Shown here in pieces: positions 26,190-35,939 of a stretch of DNA of 64,000 bases (position 1 is the stretch's first letter; each line of letters begins with the position of its first letter). The notes beneath the pieces were generated by a model. It was not told the DNA's origin and did no database searches. It worked only from the letters and a program-made list of their open reading frames with translations. A program made the translations under genes and the position numbers. The DNA is taken from the NCBI GenBank assembly GCA_036378675.1, contig DASUWA010000017.1:62001-126000 (forward strand), read 5' to 3'. Source of the stretch: Acidimicrobiales bacterium. GTDB taxonomy: Bacteria; Actinomycetota; Acidimicrobiia; Acidimicrobiales; Palsa-688.

Positions 26190-27591
26190 AACGCAGGCTT
26201 CCTCGTTGAGCGAACCTCGAGGCGAGCTGGGTGATGTCGCCAGCGCCGAGGGTCAGGCAAAGGTCACCCTCGCGGAGCTCCTCGAAGAGGATCTGCTCCG
26301 CTTCGTCGAGCGTTTCCACGTAGCGCACGTCAGCCCCGGGACGGGCGTCCCGGACCGCGTCGGCGATCATCCGTCCGGAAACGCCCGGCCGCGGGCGCTC
26401 CCCCGCCGCATAAATGCCGGTTACCACCAATACGTCGGCGCCGGATAACGCAGGGCCGAAGTCGCGCCAGAGTGATTCCGTGCGCGAGTAACGGTGTGGT
26501 TGAAACACGGCCACCACCCGGCCCCAGGACCCGTCGCGAGCGGTCGCAAGTGCTGCGGCGACCTTCTCGGGGTTGTGTGCGTAGTCGTCGACGAAGGTGA
26601 CCCCTTCGACAGTGCCCTTCGTTTCGAACCTTCTCGCGACGCCTCGGTAAGCGGTGATGCCCTCGATGGCCTGGTCCCAGGGAACCCCGATCGACGACGC
26701 GAGCGTCAGCGCGCCGGCGGCATTGAGGACGTTGTGCAGTCCCGGCACAGCCAGGTGGATCGGTCCTCGAACCTGCTCACCCACGGCCAGCGAGAAGGTC
26801 GCCCTGTCGCCCGCCAGCTCGACCGCCTCGACCCGAACGTGGGCTATTCCGGCCCTTCCATAGGTGATCAACTCGCGGTTCGCCCTCGCCGCAACCGAGG
26901 CCGCGCCGGGATCGTCCAGGCACACCACTGCCGGACCACTCGCCGCCTCGATGAACTCGACGAACGCCCCGTCGAGGGCATCCCTGCTCCCGTAGAAGTC
27001 GAGGTGGTCGGACGCGACGCTCGTTACCAGGACGGCTTCTGCGCCTAAACGGATGAACGTGCGGTCGCTCTCATCGGCTTCGACGACCATCCACTCTCCC
27101 GCGGGATCCCACACCCCGCCGGTGCCGATCCCGGCGATGTCACCACCGACGACCATGGAAGGGTGGCGGCCTGCGGCCCGCAACGTCACCGCCAGCATGG
27201 CCGAAGTGCTGGTCTTGCCGTGACTACCGGAGACCGCTGCGGCCCGCCTCTGGCGGCATATCGCAGCAAGAACGGCCGAACGGGGCCAGACCGCCACACC
27301 CTTGCGGGCCGCCGCGACGATCTCGGGATCGTCCTCGGGAATGGCGGTCGAGACCGCGACCATGTCGGCAGCGGCCGCCAACCCGGGCACGTGACCGACG
27401 TGAACTTCGACTCCGAGACCCTCCAGGCGAAGCAGCGCCGGACCCCCCGCAACATCGCTGCCCGTGACCTTGTGGCCCATCTCGGCGAGAACGGCGGCGA
27501 TCGCGCTCATTCCGGCGCCGGCGACGCCGACGACGTGAACTCTCCTCGGTACGGACAGATCCGGCGCGCGAAGCGAATCAACCTCAGACAC
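26188..27591 (-). CDS. murC: UDP-N-acetylmuramate--L-alanine ligase
   Basis: 467 aa. Adds L-Ala to UDP-MurNAc. N-terminal nucleotide fold (VHVVGVAGAGMSAIAAVLAE), ATP-binding VSGSHGKTSTSAM, VVEADESDRTF, and DDYAHNPEKVAAAL in the C-terminal domain. GTG start at 27591 overlaps the end of murG by 8 bases; longer frames upstream are murG sequence. Confidence 0.95.
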   Translation of the reverse strand: MSEVDSLRAPDLSVPRRVHVVGVAGAGMSAIAAVLAEMGHKVTGSDVAGGPALLRLEGLGVEVHVGHVPGLAAAADMVAVSTAIPEDDPEIVAAARKGVAVWPRSAVLAAICRQRRAAAVSGSHGKTSTSAMLAVTLRAAGRHPSMVVGGDIAGIGTGGVWDPAGEWMVVEADESDRTFIRLGAEAVLVTSVASDHLDFYGSRDALDGAFVEFIEAASGPAVVCLDDPGAASVAARANRELITYGRAGIAHVRVEAVELAGDRATFSLAVGEQVRGPIHLAVPGLHNVLNAAGALTLASSIGVPWDQAIEGITAYRGVARRFETKGTVEGVTFVDDYAHNPEKVAAALATARDGSWGRVVAVFQPHRYSRTESLWRDFGPALSGADVLVVTGIYAAGERPRPGVSGRMIADAVRDARPGADVRYVETLDEAEQILFEELREGDLCLTLGAGDITQLASRFAQRGSLR

Positions 27592-28744
27592 GGGCGTGCT
27601 CTTCTGCGAGGGCCGCGACCGAGTCGGCTGCGTTCGGAAACGCGAACGACCGGGCCGCCGAGGACATCTTCGCGAGCAACTCGGAGTCGTTGAGCAGTTT
27701 CTCGAGCTCCGCCGCGAGACGATCCGCATCGAGCTCACCGTCCGGCACCATCACCGCCGCGCCGGCTTCGACGAGCCGCCGTGCGTTCATGGTTTGATGA
27801 TCCCCCGGAGCGCCTGGAAGCGGGACCAGGACCGAGGGAACCCCCATTGCGGTGAGCTCGGAGAACGTGCTCGCCCCCGCTCGCTGCACCGTGACGTCCG
27901 CCGCGCTGAGCAACAGGTCCATGCGATCCTCGAAGCCGACCAGCTGGTAGAACAACCCACCACGCGGGCTCGAATCGTTTCCACCCACGGCGGTCTCGCC
28001 CGACTTTGCGGACCACGCTGGTAAGTCGGCCGCCGCCGCGCGCATTCTGTCGAAGTCACGATCGCCGGCCACGTGACGCAGCGCGACGCCATCCTTGTCT
28101 TTCCAGAGGTGAGCCAGCTTCACGGTCGCGTCGTTGATTCTCCGGGCACCAAGAGATCCGCCGGCCACTGCGACGACCCTGAGCGCGTCGGGGATGCCAA
28201 GCGCCTTCCTTGCGGCAACCCTCCCTGCCGGCGAGCGGTCGGCGGCGACGATCTCGGGACGAACCGGGTTACCAGTGACGACCGCTCTCGGGAGCGGGGT
28301 ACCCGGAAATGAGACCGCCGACGCTCTCGCGAAACGGCCCGCGATGCGGTTGGCGAGACCGGGCACGGCGTTCTGCTCTGCAACAACGAGAGGAATGCGG
28401 AGCGCGACCGAAGCCAGAGAACAGGCGACGCTCGCGTAGCCGCCGACCGAGATCACTATGGACGGGCGCAAGCGGGCGAGCAGCAAGGTCGCCCTGAACA
28501 CGGCGGAGACCAGGCCGAATACGGCACCCACGTTCGACCACGAGAGTCGCCTCACGATCCCCCGTCCCGGCAATAGAGTGATATCGAAGCCTGCGGCCGG
28601 AACCAAGCGTCGCTCTACACCTCGCTGTGAGCCGACGAAGTGAATGGATTCGGGCGGGTGGCCACGGTCGACGAGTGCCCGGCCGATGGCTACTGCCGGC
28701 ACCGCGTGGCCCCCGGTTCCGCCGCCCGCGATCACCGCCCACAC
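27584..28744 (-). CDS. murG: Lipid II synthase MurG (GlcNAc transferase)
   Basis: 386 aa. Membrane-associated GT-B glycosyltransferase that adds GlcNAc to lipid I. AVIAGGGTGGHAVPAVAIGRA at the start, SVGGYASVA, VVAEQNAVPGLANR, QRAGASTFSELTAMGVPSVL and the UDP-binding VPLPGAPGDHQTMNA. GTG at 28744 puts the start just before the conserved glycine loop. Confidence 0.94.
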   Translation of the reverse strand: MWAVIAGGGTGGHAVPAVAIGRALVDRGHPPESIHFVGSQRGVERRLVPAAGFDITLLPGRGIVRRLSWSNVGAVFGLVSAVFRATLLLARLRPSIVISVGGYASVACSLASVALRIPLVVAEQNAVPGLANRIAGRFARASAVSFPGTPLPRAVVTGNPVRPEIVAADRSPAGRVAARKALGIPDALRVVAVAGGSLGARRINDATVKLAHLWKDKDGVALRHVAGDRDFDRMRAAAADLPAWSAKSGETAVGGNDSSPRGGLFYQLVGFEDRMDLLLSAADVTVQRAGASTFSELTAMGVPSVLVPLPGAPGDHQTMNARRLVEAGAAVMVPDGELDADRLAAELEKLLNDSELLAKMSSAARSFAFPNAADSVAALAEEHARV

Positions 28745-28767
28745 GTCCCCGGCTCGCCTCCGGCTGT

Positions 28768-30009
28768 TCAAGGCTGCTGGGCGATATTGGCCAAAATGCC
28801 CAACGCGAACAGGTTGATCACCAGAGACGATCCTCCGAACGAGACGAACGGCAGAGGGACACCGGTAACAGGGAGCAAGCCGACCACGGCGGCGATGTTG
28901 ATGACGGCTTGCCCGACGATCCACGCGGTGATCCCCGCAGCAGCCAGAGCCGCAAACCGGGTTCGGGCGTTGCACGCAATACGAACACCGACGAGGCCAA
29001 GCAGGACGAACAGCCCGCTCAACACGAACCCGCCGACCATCCCGGTCTCCTCACCCAATACCGCGAATATGAAGTCGGTCTGGGCATTCGGAAGGTACCC
29101 GTAGCTGGCGATGCTGGATCCGAGTCCGTCCCCCAGAACATGACCATGGCTCAGGGCGGCGAAACCCTGCACCGTCTGGTACCCGGTGTTCGATGCGTCT
29201 TTGAACGGATGCAGGAAGGACGTCATCCGTCGCCACCGGTACGGGGCAGCCACCGCCAGCAGCAGACCGACGCCGGCAATACCTCCGCCAGTCAAGAGCA
29301 TCGGGCCGGCCGGGATCCCCGCCATGAAAAGCATGGCGAGAGCGATCACGACCAGGACCATCGTCGTCCCCATGTCGGGCTGGGCCATCACGAGGAGAAC
29401 CAGAATCCCCATCACTGCAAGGACCGGAGCCATCTGGTACCTCCAGTCGCGCTTGGCCGCCCGGCGGTCGAGTATGTCGGCGGCGAACAGAACCAGACCC
29501 AGCTTGGCGACCTCGGACGGCTGGATCTGAAGAGCTGACGTTCCGAGCCAGCGCGACGCGCCGGCCGACTTGACACCGATTCCGGGAACCAGCACAGCGA
29601 ACAGCAGAGCAATGGACATGTACATGAGCGGCGTGGCGAAGCGACGCCATCGAGCGTGGTCCACCCGCAATGCCAAGACGAACCCTGCGGCGCCGACGGT
29701 CAGCCACATCGTTTGGCGCAGGAAGAAGTGCCACGGAGATCCAAACTGGTGGAGGCTGAGGATCGACGAGGAAGACAGGATCATCACGAGCCCGGTGAGG
29801 CAGAGAACCGACACCAGGCAGAGCAGCAACCAGAAGGTGCCTCCCCGCGCCGGAGCCGCGGCTTTTGCATTGGCCCGGTTCTTGATCCCGGGAGGACGGG
29901 ACCTCCGGTCCGTCACCCGACGGCTCGCGGGAGCCTGGGCGATCCGGGCCCGCTGGGCCGTACGAGTCGTTCTGGCCCGTGCGGCGGGCGCAGGTCTGCT
30001 TGTCAGCAT
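28768..30009 (-). CDS. ftsW: Septal peptidoglycan polymerase FtsW (SEDS family)
   Basis: 413 aa. Basic cytoplasmic N terminus of about 60 residues, then about ten membrane helices. SEDS motifs: LGTSALQIQPSEVAKLGLVL, AQPDMGTTMVLV, TGVPLPFVSFGGSSLV. Polymerises glycan strands with FtsI. ATG at 30009 follows GGAGGGATC and overlaps the murD stop. Confidence 0.93.
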   Translation of the reverse strand: MLTSRPAPAARARTTRTAQRARIAQAPASRRVTDRRSRPPGIKNRANAKAAAPARGGTFWLLLCLVSVLCLTGLVMILSSSSILSLHQFGSPWHFFLRQTMWLTVGAAGFVLALRVDHARWRRFATPLMYMSIALLFAVLVPGIGVKSAGASRWLGTSALQIQPSEVAKLGLVLFAADILDRRAAKRDWRYQMAPVLAVMGILVLLVMAQPDMGTTMVLVVIALAMLFMAGIPAGPMLLTGGGIAGVGLLLAVAAPYRWRRMTSFLHPFKDASNTGYQTVQGFAALSHGHVLGDGLGSSIASYGYLPNAQTDFIFAVLGEETGMVGGFVLSGLFVLLGLVGVRIACNARTRFAALAAAGITAWIVGQAVINIAAVVGLLPVTGVPLPFVSFGGSSLVINLFALGILANIAQQP

Positions 30010-31367
30010 GATCCCTCCCCTTCCACGATCTTCGAACGCACCAGCGCGGCGAAGTGGTCGCCGCGCTCCGCGTAAGAGCCGTACCAATCGAAGCTGGCGC
30101 ATCCCGGCGACAACAGCACGGCGTCGCCTGGCGATGAATAGGACGCCGCCGCTCCGACCGCTTCATCCATGTTGCTGGCGATCGTCACGGGGACGGTCGC
30201 TTCGAACGCAGTCACAACTTCGCCTGCGCACTCTCCGATCGCGACCACCGCTTTCACCGGGGGAACGGTCGACCGCAGGACGTCGAGGTCGAGACCCTTA
30301 TTGCGTCCGCCGGCTATCAGCACCACCGAGTCGAATCCCGCCACTGCAGCGAGGACCGACGCCGGAGTGGTGGCCTTCGAATCGTCGTACCAGTTCACAC
30401 CCTTCGACGACCCGACGAAGCTGACGCGGTGCGGAAGGAGGGGCGCGCCGCCAAGAGCCCCGCGGCAGCCTTCGATTGTGCCACCAGCCTCCAAAGCCAC
30501 GGCTGCCGCGGCGAGCGCGTTGGACAGGTCGTGCGGAAGAGATCGTGGGAGCTCGGAAGTCGCAATGATCCGTTCCCCGTCCGGCGCCACAAGCCACCCG
30601 TCCGTTACGTGGTAATCGGTTTCCGATTCGCGGGTCGAGTAACGACGCACGTGCACGCCGGCCGGAATGGATGCGGCGGCGGCGTTGACTGCAGGATCGT
30701 CGGCATTGATGACCGCTGCGTCGCCAGCCCCCTGGTTCCTCCAAATGCGGGCTTTCGCCGCCGCGTAATGGTCGACGGTGGGATGCCAGTCGAGGTGATC
30801 TTCGCTCAAGTTCAGCCAGCAGCTCACCGCCGGACGGAATTTTTCGGTGAACTCCAGCTGGAACGACGACACTTCGGCGACGCACACGTCCGTGTCCGAC
30901 CCGGCGGCTTCGATGAGCGGAACACCGATATTGCCAGCCGACACGGCGGCAACTCCGGACGCCTGAAGAGCCGCAGTGACAAGAGTTGTGACCGTCGTCT
31001 TGCCGTTCGTTCCGGTGATCGCCACCAGACGCGGCCGGCCCCTTGCCGCACACTCCAGGTAACCGAGCTCGATCTCGGACCGGACGGGCACACCGGCTTC
31101 GCGAGCCGCGTAGTACGCCGGGTGCGAGGGAGGAACCCCTGGGCTGGGCACGACCATCGTCGCCCCTTGCAAGATCTTCGCTAACTGCTGACGTTCGGGC
31201 GTGCGCTCGAGACGCACGCCGATCGACCTGGCGGCCGACTCTTTTTCAGGCGACAGCGAATCATCGATCACGACCACGTCACGACCTGCCGACATGAGTG
31301 CCCTCGCTACGGCGCGACCGGTTACTCCGAATCCGACTACCACGACTGCATCGCGCGTGGTGGTCAT
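30003..31367 (-). CDS. murD: UDP-N-acetylmuramoylalanine--D-glutamate ligase
   Basis: 454 aa. Adds D-Glu. N-terminal VVVVGFGVTGRAVARAL, ATP site AITGTNGKTTVTTL, EVSSFQLEF, NLSEDHLDWH, DDSKATTPASVL and LLSPGCASFDWY. ATG overlaps the mraY stop (ATGA). Confidence 0.95.
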   Translation of the reverse strand: MTTTRDAVVVVGFGVTGRAVARALMSAGRDVVVIDDSLSPEKESAARSIGVRLERTPERQQLAKILQGATMVVPSPGVPPSHPAYYAAREAGVPVRSEIELGYLECAARGRPRLVAITGTNGKTTVTTLVTAALQASGVAAVSAGNIGVPLIEAAGSDTDVCVAEVSSFQLEFTEKFRPAVSCWLNLSEDHLDWHPTVDHYAAAKARIWRNQGAGDAAVINADDPAVNAAAASIPAGVHVRRYSTRESETDYHVTDGWLVAPDGERIIATSELPRSLPHDLSNALAAAAVALEAGGTIEGCRGALGGAPLLPHRVSFVGSSKGVNWYDDSKATTPASVLAAVAGFDSVVLIAGGRNKGLDLDVLRSTVPPVKAVVAIGECAGEVVTAFEATVPVTIASNMDEAVGAAASYSSPGDAVLLSPGCASFDWYGSYAERGDHFAALVRSKIVEGEGSC

Positions 31368-32392
31368 CCGTTGCCACCCTTTGACAAGAAATCGGCATAG
31401 AACGCACCCAGCGAAAGCGCGGTGAACAACCCGGCGAGTATCCAGAACCGGACGATCACCGTCGTCTCTGGCCACCCGAGAAGTTCGAAGTGGTGATGAA
31501 TGGGAGCCATCCGGAACACCCGCCGGCGGAAGAACCTGAAGCTGGCAACCTGCGCGATGACCGAAAGGGTCTCGACCACGTACAGCCCGCCGACGATCGG
31601 CAAGAGCAGGTCGACATTCTCGAGGAGCGCAAGAGTGGCGATCGCCGTGCCGATTCCCAACGATCCGGTATCCCCCATGAAGATCCGCGCTGGGGCCGCG
31701 TTGAACCAAAGGAACCCCGCGCAGCCGCCGATCAACGCCGCGGCAAGCGACGCCTCGTCGAGCGCCGCCGGGTTGCGATACAGCGAGAAGTGCTTGAGCT
31801 GCACGAACCCGATGACCGTGAACGTCGCGAAGGTGAAAGCCGACGAGCCGGCGGCTAAGCCGTCCAGACCGTCGGTCAGGTTCACGGCATTGCTGCACCC
31901 GACGATCACCAACACCGCGAAGATGACCCAGCCGACCTTCCCCAGGTTGAAGTCGAGAGAGTTGTAACGCGTGAACGACAGATGCGTGTCGACCTTCAGC
32001 CAGGTGACACACAGGATCGCGAAGGCGAGCGCAACGATGAGCTGTGCACCCGCTTTCGCCCGCTTGTTGAGGCCAAGACTTCGCTGGCGGTGCACCTTGA
32101 TCCAGTCGTCGACCAGACCTATCCCCGACGCGGCGCACACAGCGACCGCGGCGACAATCCCTCGAGTCGTGAAGGTCGCATGAATGTGTGAGAAGAGGTA
32201 GCCGATGATCGCCGAGCCGATCAGCGCTACTCCACCCATCGTCGGCGTTCCTGCCTTGGTCAGGTGGAGTTCCGGTCCGTCCTCTCTGATCTGCTGCCCG
32301 ATTCCCCGGCCGCGCAACCAGCTGATCAACAAAGGCGTTCCCAGCATGGCGACGAACAAGGCGATGCCTGCCGAGAGCAGAAGGTCGATCAC
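31364..32392 (-). CDS. mraY: Phospho-N-acetylmuramoyl-pentapeptide transferase MraY
   Basis: 342 aa. About ten membrane helices; makes lipid I. TMGGVALIGSAIIGY, the Asp motif GLVDDWIKVHRQRSLGLNKR, NLTDGLDGLA, FNAAPARIFMGDTGSLGIG, and the His loop PIHHHFELLGWPET. GTG start overlaps the murE stop (GTGA), leaving no room for murF. Confidence 0.95.
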   Translation of the reverse strand: MIDLLLSAGIALFVAMLGTPLLISWLRGRGIGQQIREDGPELHLTKAGTPTMGGVALIGSAIIGYLFSHIHATFTTRGIVAAVAVCAASGIGLVDDWIKVHRQRSLGLNKRAKAGAQLIVALAFAILCVTWLKVDTHLSFTRYNSLDFNLGKVGWVIFAVLVIVGCSNAVNLTDGLDGLAAGSSAFTFATFTVIGFVQLKHFSLYRNPAALDEASLAAALIGGCAGFLWFNAAPARIFMGDTGSLGIGTAIATLALLENVDLLLPIVGGLYVVETLSVIAQVASFRFFRRRVFRMAPIHHHFELLGWPETTVIVRFWILAGLFTALSLGAFYADFLSKGGNG

Positions 32393-33828
32393 TCGCCATA
32401 CCGCCTCGATGCAATAATCCGGGCGATCGCCGAGCTGGCCTCTTCCACGTCGTCGAATGGCATCACCCTGCCGGCAATTTCCTGCCCGCGTTCGTGGCCT
32501 TTGCCGGCGATGACGACGATGTCGTTATCTCGAGCGTTCGCGACCGCCGCCGCGATCGCAGCGGCACGATCAGGCTCGACCACGACGTTTGCGCTGCCCT
32601 CCGCGCCAGCGAGAATCTGATCGATTATGGCGAGGGGGTCCTCGCTGCGCGGATTGTCGGATGTGACTATCGCCAGATCGGCCAGGCGCGCCGCGGCCGA
32701 CCCCATCAACGGGCGTTTCTCGTGGTCACGGTCGCCGCCGGCGCCGAATACGACAATCAGGCGGCCGTTGGAGAGTTCACGGGCCGACGAGAGTGCTTGG
32801 ACCAAACCGTCGGGAGTGTGGGCGTAGTCGACGACGACGGTGAACGGCTGACCGGCCTGCACATCCTGGAAACGGCCGGGAATCCCTTCCAGCCGTCCCA
32901 AGCCCTCGGCAATCACCGAGGAAGGTATCCCGAGCTCGCGCGCGCACGTCGCCGCCGCGATCGCGTTGATCACGTTGAACCGGCCGCCGATCCGGATCTG
33001 CATCTCCTGGCCGTCCCAATGGAAACGGCTCATGCCGGCTCGCAACTCGACGTCATGCGCATCGTCGACGGAGTACCCGATGCAACGCAGCGATCCGCCC
33101 TGCAACTGATCGCACAGGATCCGGCCCCACGGATCGCCCACATTCACCACCGCCACGCCCACCCGCTCCTTTTGGAACAGCGACGCCTTCGCTTCGAAGT
33201 AGGCCTGCATGCTGTGGTGGTAGTCGAGGTGTTCAGGGCTGAGGTTGGTAAAAATCGCTGCGGCGAAGACGGTCGCATCGATCCGGTGCTGGTCAAGGGC
33301 GTGAGAGGAGACTTCCATGGCGATCGCGCGACCTCCGCTATCGCGCCAGCCCGCCAGCAGCGCCTGCAGATCCGGAGCCTCCGGCGTGGTCCGCTGCTGG
33401 GTAAGCGTACCGATCGTCGTGCTGCTCCAGCCAAACGCCTCGAATATGGACGAGAGGAGCGCGCAAGTCGTGGTCTTTCCGTTTGTTCCGGTGACTCCCA
33501 CTACGTTGAGTTGCTTGGAGGGATGCCCGTTGAGCGCATCCGCGACCGGACCAAGCGCCCGGCGCACGCTTGGAACGATCACCTGCGGAACCCGCAGATC
33601 CAGTCGGTGCTCGCAGAGGAGCGACCCTGCGCCGGACTCGACCGCCTCGGGTGCGAACTGGTGGCCGTCACTTCTCTGCCCGACCACGCACGCGAACATG
33701 GCGCCGGGCGTGACGGAGCGCGAGTCCATGGTGAGCGAGCTGACGTCGATGGACTGGTCGCCCAGTACATCGACGACGAGGCCCAGCCCGTGCAAGCCCG
33801 CCTCCGCTATCAACCCGTCGAGCCGCAT
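32389..33828 (-). CDS. murE: UDP-MurNAc-L-Ala-D-Glu--meso-diaminopimelate ligase
   Basis: 479 aa. Three Mur-ligase domains: SRSVTPGAMFACVVG, ATP site GVTGTNGKTTTCALL, MEVSSHALDQHR, NLSPEHLDYHHSM. TSDNPRSEDP carries the DNPR box that selects meso-diaminopimelate, matching the dapC, dapD and dapF genes in this window. Followed directly by mraY; murF is not in between. Confidence 0.95.
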   Translation of the reverse strand: MRLDGLIAEAGLHGLGLVVDVLGDQSIDVSSLTMDSRSVTPGAMFACVVGQRSDGHQFAPEAVESGAGSLLCEHRLDLRVPQVIVPSVRRALGPVADALNGHPSKQLNVVGVTGTNGKTTTCALLSSIFEAFGWSSTTIGTLTQQRTTPEAPDLQALLAGWRDSGGRAIAMEVSSHALDQHRIDATVFAAAIFTNLSPEHLDYHHSMQAYFEAKASLFQKERVGVAVVNVGDPWGRILCDQLQGGSLRCIGYSVDDAHDVELRAGMSRFHWDGQEMQIRIGGRFNVINAIAAATCARELGIPSSVIAEGLGRLEGIPGRFQDVQAGQPFTVVVDYAHTPDGLVQALSSARELSNGRLIVVFGAGGDRDHEKRPLMGSAAARLADLAIVTSDNPRSEDPLAIIDQILAGAEGSANVVVEPDRAAAIAAAVANARDNDIVVIAGKGHERGQEIAGRVMPFDDVEEASSAIARIIASRRYGE

Positions 33829-33836
33829 CGGAGACC

Positions 33837-35939
33837 TCAGGTGGTCGAGGGGCTGGATCGGGACCGCGGGGCGGCCGTGGTCGTTCTCGGCACGGTCGTG
33901 GTCGTCTGCGGTGTTGGTTCGGTAGGGCGCGACGCTGGCACCGTGGTCGTTGTCGATGCCGGTGCGTTCCCACCCGGAGCCGGGGGCACAGTGGTAGTCG
34001 GAGCGACGCTAGGTGGGGTGGACAGACCCGGTAGCGGTGTCCCGGCGACCTCGCCGGCCTCAGTAGCCGACTTGGGCGATGCGAGGGGAACGCCGAACGC
34101 CGGCGGCTGTTTGGGCTCGGGCGGGATACCCAGCTCGCGTAGTGCGTCGCGTGCGATGGTCGCGAAAGTGGGAGCCGAAGCTGCGGCGCCGTAGTCCGGG
34201 GTGTCGTCGATGACGACCATGCCGGTGATTTGCGGGTTTTCCGCGGGGACGAACCCGGCGAAGCTGGCCACGTAGTGACCGGCTTCGTAGCCTCCGTGCG
34301 GAGACGGAACCAAAGCCGTCCCGGTTTTGCCCGCAACCGTGTAGGGACCGAGGTCGGCCGCGGTGCCGGTGCCGACACGAACCACTTCGTCGAGCATCGT
34401 CGTCATCTCGCGGGCGATGGAAGGCGACACGACCCGATGGCTCGGGCTGGCCGGGATCGGGTGCTCTTTGCCATCGGCGTCGATGGTGGCGTTGACGAGC
34501 CTCGGGGAGACGTAAATGCCGCCGTTGGCCATCGAGTTGTACGAGGCGAGCATCTGCATCGCGGTGACCGCGATGCCCTGGCCGATCGGGACGTCCGCGA
34601 TCGACGTGCCTGACCAGTAGCTCGGAAGCAGACCGGGGGATTCTCCGGGGAACTTGATATCGGTGGACGAGCCGAGCCCGTAGCTGTGGATGTAGTTCAA
34701 AAGGTTGGTCTTGCCGAGCCTTTGGGCGATCTGAATGGTTCCGATGTTGGAGGAGTTGACGAGGATATCCGTCACGCTCCAACGCTCCGTCGGATGGTTT
34801 TCGGCGTCGTGGAAAGTCGACCCGGCGACGCCGTATGTGTTGGGGATGGTGAAGACGTCCGACGGCTTGATGACCCCGGTCTCCAGAGCCGCGGATATCG
34901 TTACCAGTTTGTTCACAGAACCCGGCTCATACACGCGCGTGAATGCGCTCGCCGACGGTGCCTCGACCGGTTGAGCCTGCGGTGCGGGAACGGACGATGC
35001 CGCTCCCTGATTGGCAGAGGCCGAAACGCTTGTCTTGTCGGGAGACGGGATGCTCACCGGCACGGCCGGAGTCTGGTTGCTGCCCGCGACCGGCATCGTA
35101 AGTTGGGCGTCCGCGAGGATCTGTCCGGTCTTGGTGTCCATCAACAGCGCGATCCCGCCTTGCGCGTGCGCGGCCACGATGGCCTGCGCCAGAGCCTGTT
35201 CCGCGTCGTATTGCAAAGGCTCGTCGATACTGAGCACCAGGTCCTCGCCCGCGAGCGGTGCCTGGTACTGCTCGAGCCCGCCGGCGATCTGGCGTCCCTG
35301 GGGATCAATCTGCTCGACGGATTTCCCGGGAGTGCCCGTGAGGATTTTGTTGTACTCGTACTCGAGGCCACCGAGCCCGGCGCCTGCGACACCGACGGAT
35401 CCGAGGAGCGGGACCGCTAGCTGCCCTGCGGGATAGAACCTTTTGGGCTCCTTCAGGCTGTAGACGCCGGGAAGGTTGAGCTTCGAGACAGCCGCTGCCG
35501 TTGAGTCGGGAACGGTATGGGCGAGGTAGGAAAAGCTCCCGCTTCGGGTTAGATCCGCCTGGAGTGTGTCGGCGCTTATTCCGAGAATCGGCGCCAGTGC
35601 CTCGGCCTCAGATCGCGGGTCAGACACCTGATGCGGATCCGCGTAGATGGTCGTCTGCGGGACCGACATCGCGAGTTCGTTGCCGCTGCGGTCGAGGATC
35701 GCGCCCCGCTCGGCAGGCAGAGTGACGGTCTGCTTCCACTCCGAGGCTCCAACCGCGGCGTAACGCGCTGAGTCGAAGCCCTGTATGGCTACCAGCTTGG
35801 CCGCGATAGCGATGAACGCCACCGTTATTACGACGAGCATCCCGAATGCCCGCGACCTTCCTCTCGCCCCGAGCCCGCGCGCACGCGGCTGCGCATGATG
35901 GGCCGGGCGGCCCCCAGAGGGGGGCCGCCTCGCGGTCAT
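33837..35939 (-). CDS. ftsI: Septal transpeptidase FtsI (class B PBP)
   Basis: 700 aa. Basic N terminus, one helix at about 33-52, dimerisation domain with RGAILDRSGNELA, and transpeptidase domain with S341-x2-K344 (YEPGSVNK), S396-S-N (VNSSNIG) and K538-T-G (VAGKTGTA). It cross-links septal wall. Odd points: residues 282-331, directly ahead of the catalytic Ser, are a Pro/Ala/Ser/Gln-rich insert in place of the usual short loop, and the last 80 residues are a Pro/Thr tail (TTTVP units) on the outside. Overlaps ftsL by ATGA. Confidence 0.94.
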   Translation of the reverse strand: MTARRPPSGGRPAHHAQPRARGLGARGRSRAFGMLVVITVAFIAIAAKLVAIQGFDSARYAAVGASEWKQTVTLPAERGAILDRSGNELAMSVPQTTIYADPHQVSDPRSEAEALAPILGISADTLQADLTRSGSFSYLAHTVPDSTAAAVSKLNLPGVYSLKEPKRFYPAGQLAVPLLGSVGVAGAGLGGLEYEYNKILTGTPGKSVEQIDPQGRQIAGGLEQYQAPLAGEDLVLSIDEPLQYDAEQALAQAIVAAHAQGGIALLMDTKTGQILADAQLTMPVAGSNQTPAVPVSIPSPDKTSVSASANQGAASSVPAPQAQPVEAPSASAFTRVYEPGSVNKLVTISAALETGVIKPSDVFTIPNTYGVAGSTFHDAENHPTERWSVTDILVNSSNIGTIQIAQRLGKTNLLNYIHSYGLGSSTDIKFPGESPGLLPSYWSGTSIADVPIGQGIAVTAMQMLASYNSMANGGIYVSPRLVNATIDADGKEHPIPASPSHRVVSPSIAREMTTMLDEVVRVGTGTAADLGPYTVAGKTGTALVPSPHGGYEAGHYVASFAGFVPAENPQITGMVVIDDTPDYGAAASAPTFATIARDALRELGIPPEPKQPPAFGVPLASPKSATEAGEVAGTPLPGLSTPPSVAPTTTVPPAPGGNAPASTTTTVPASRPTEPTPQTTTTVPRTTTAAPRSRSSPSTT

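Noticed and set aside
31368-32414. Long N-terminal extension of murD
   Set aside because: It lies over mraY in another frame; the conserved VVVVGFGVTG starts right after the ATG at 31367.
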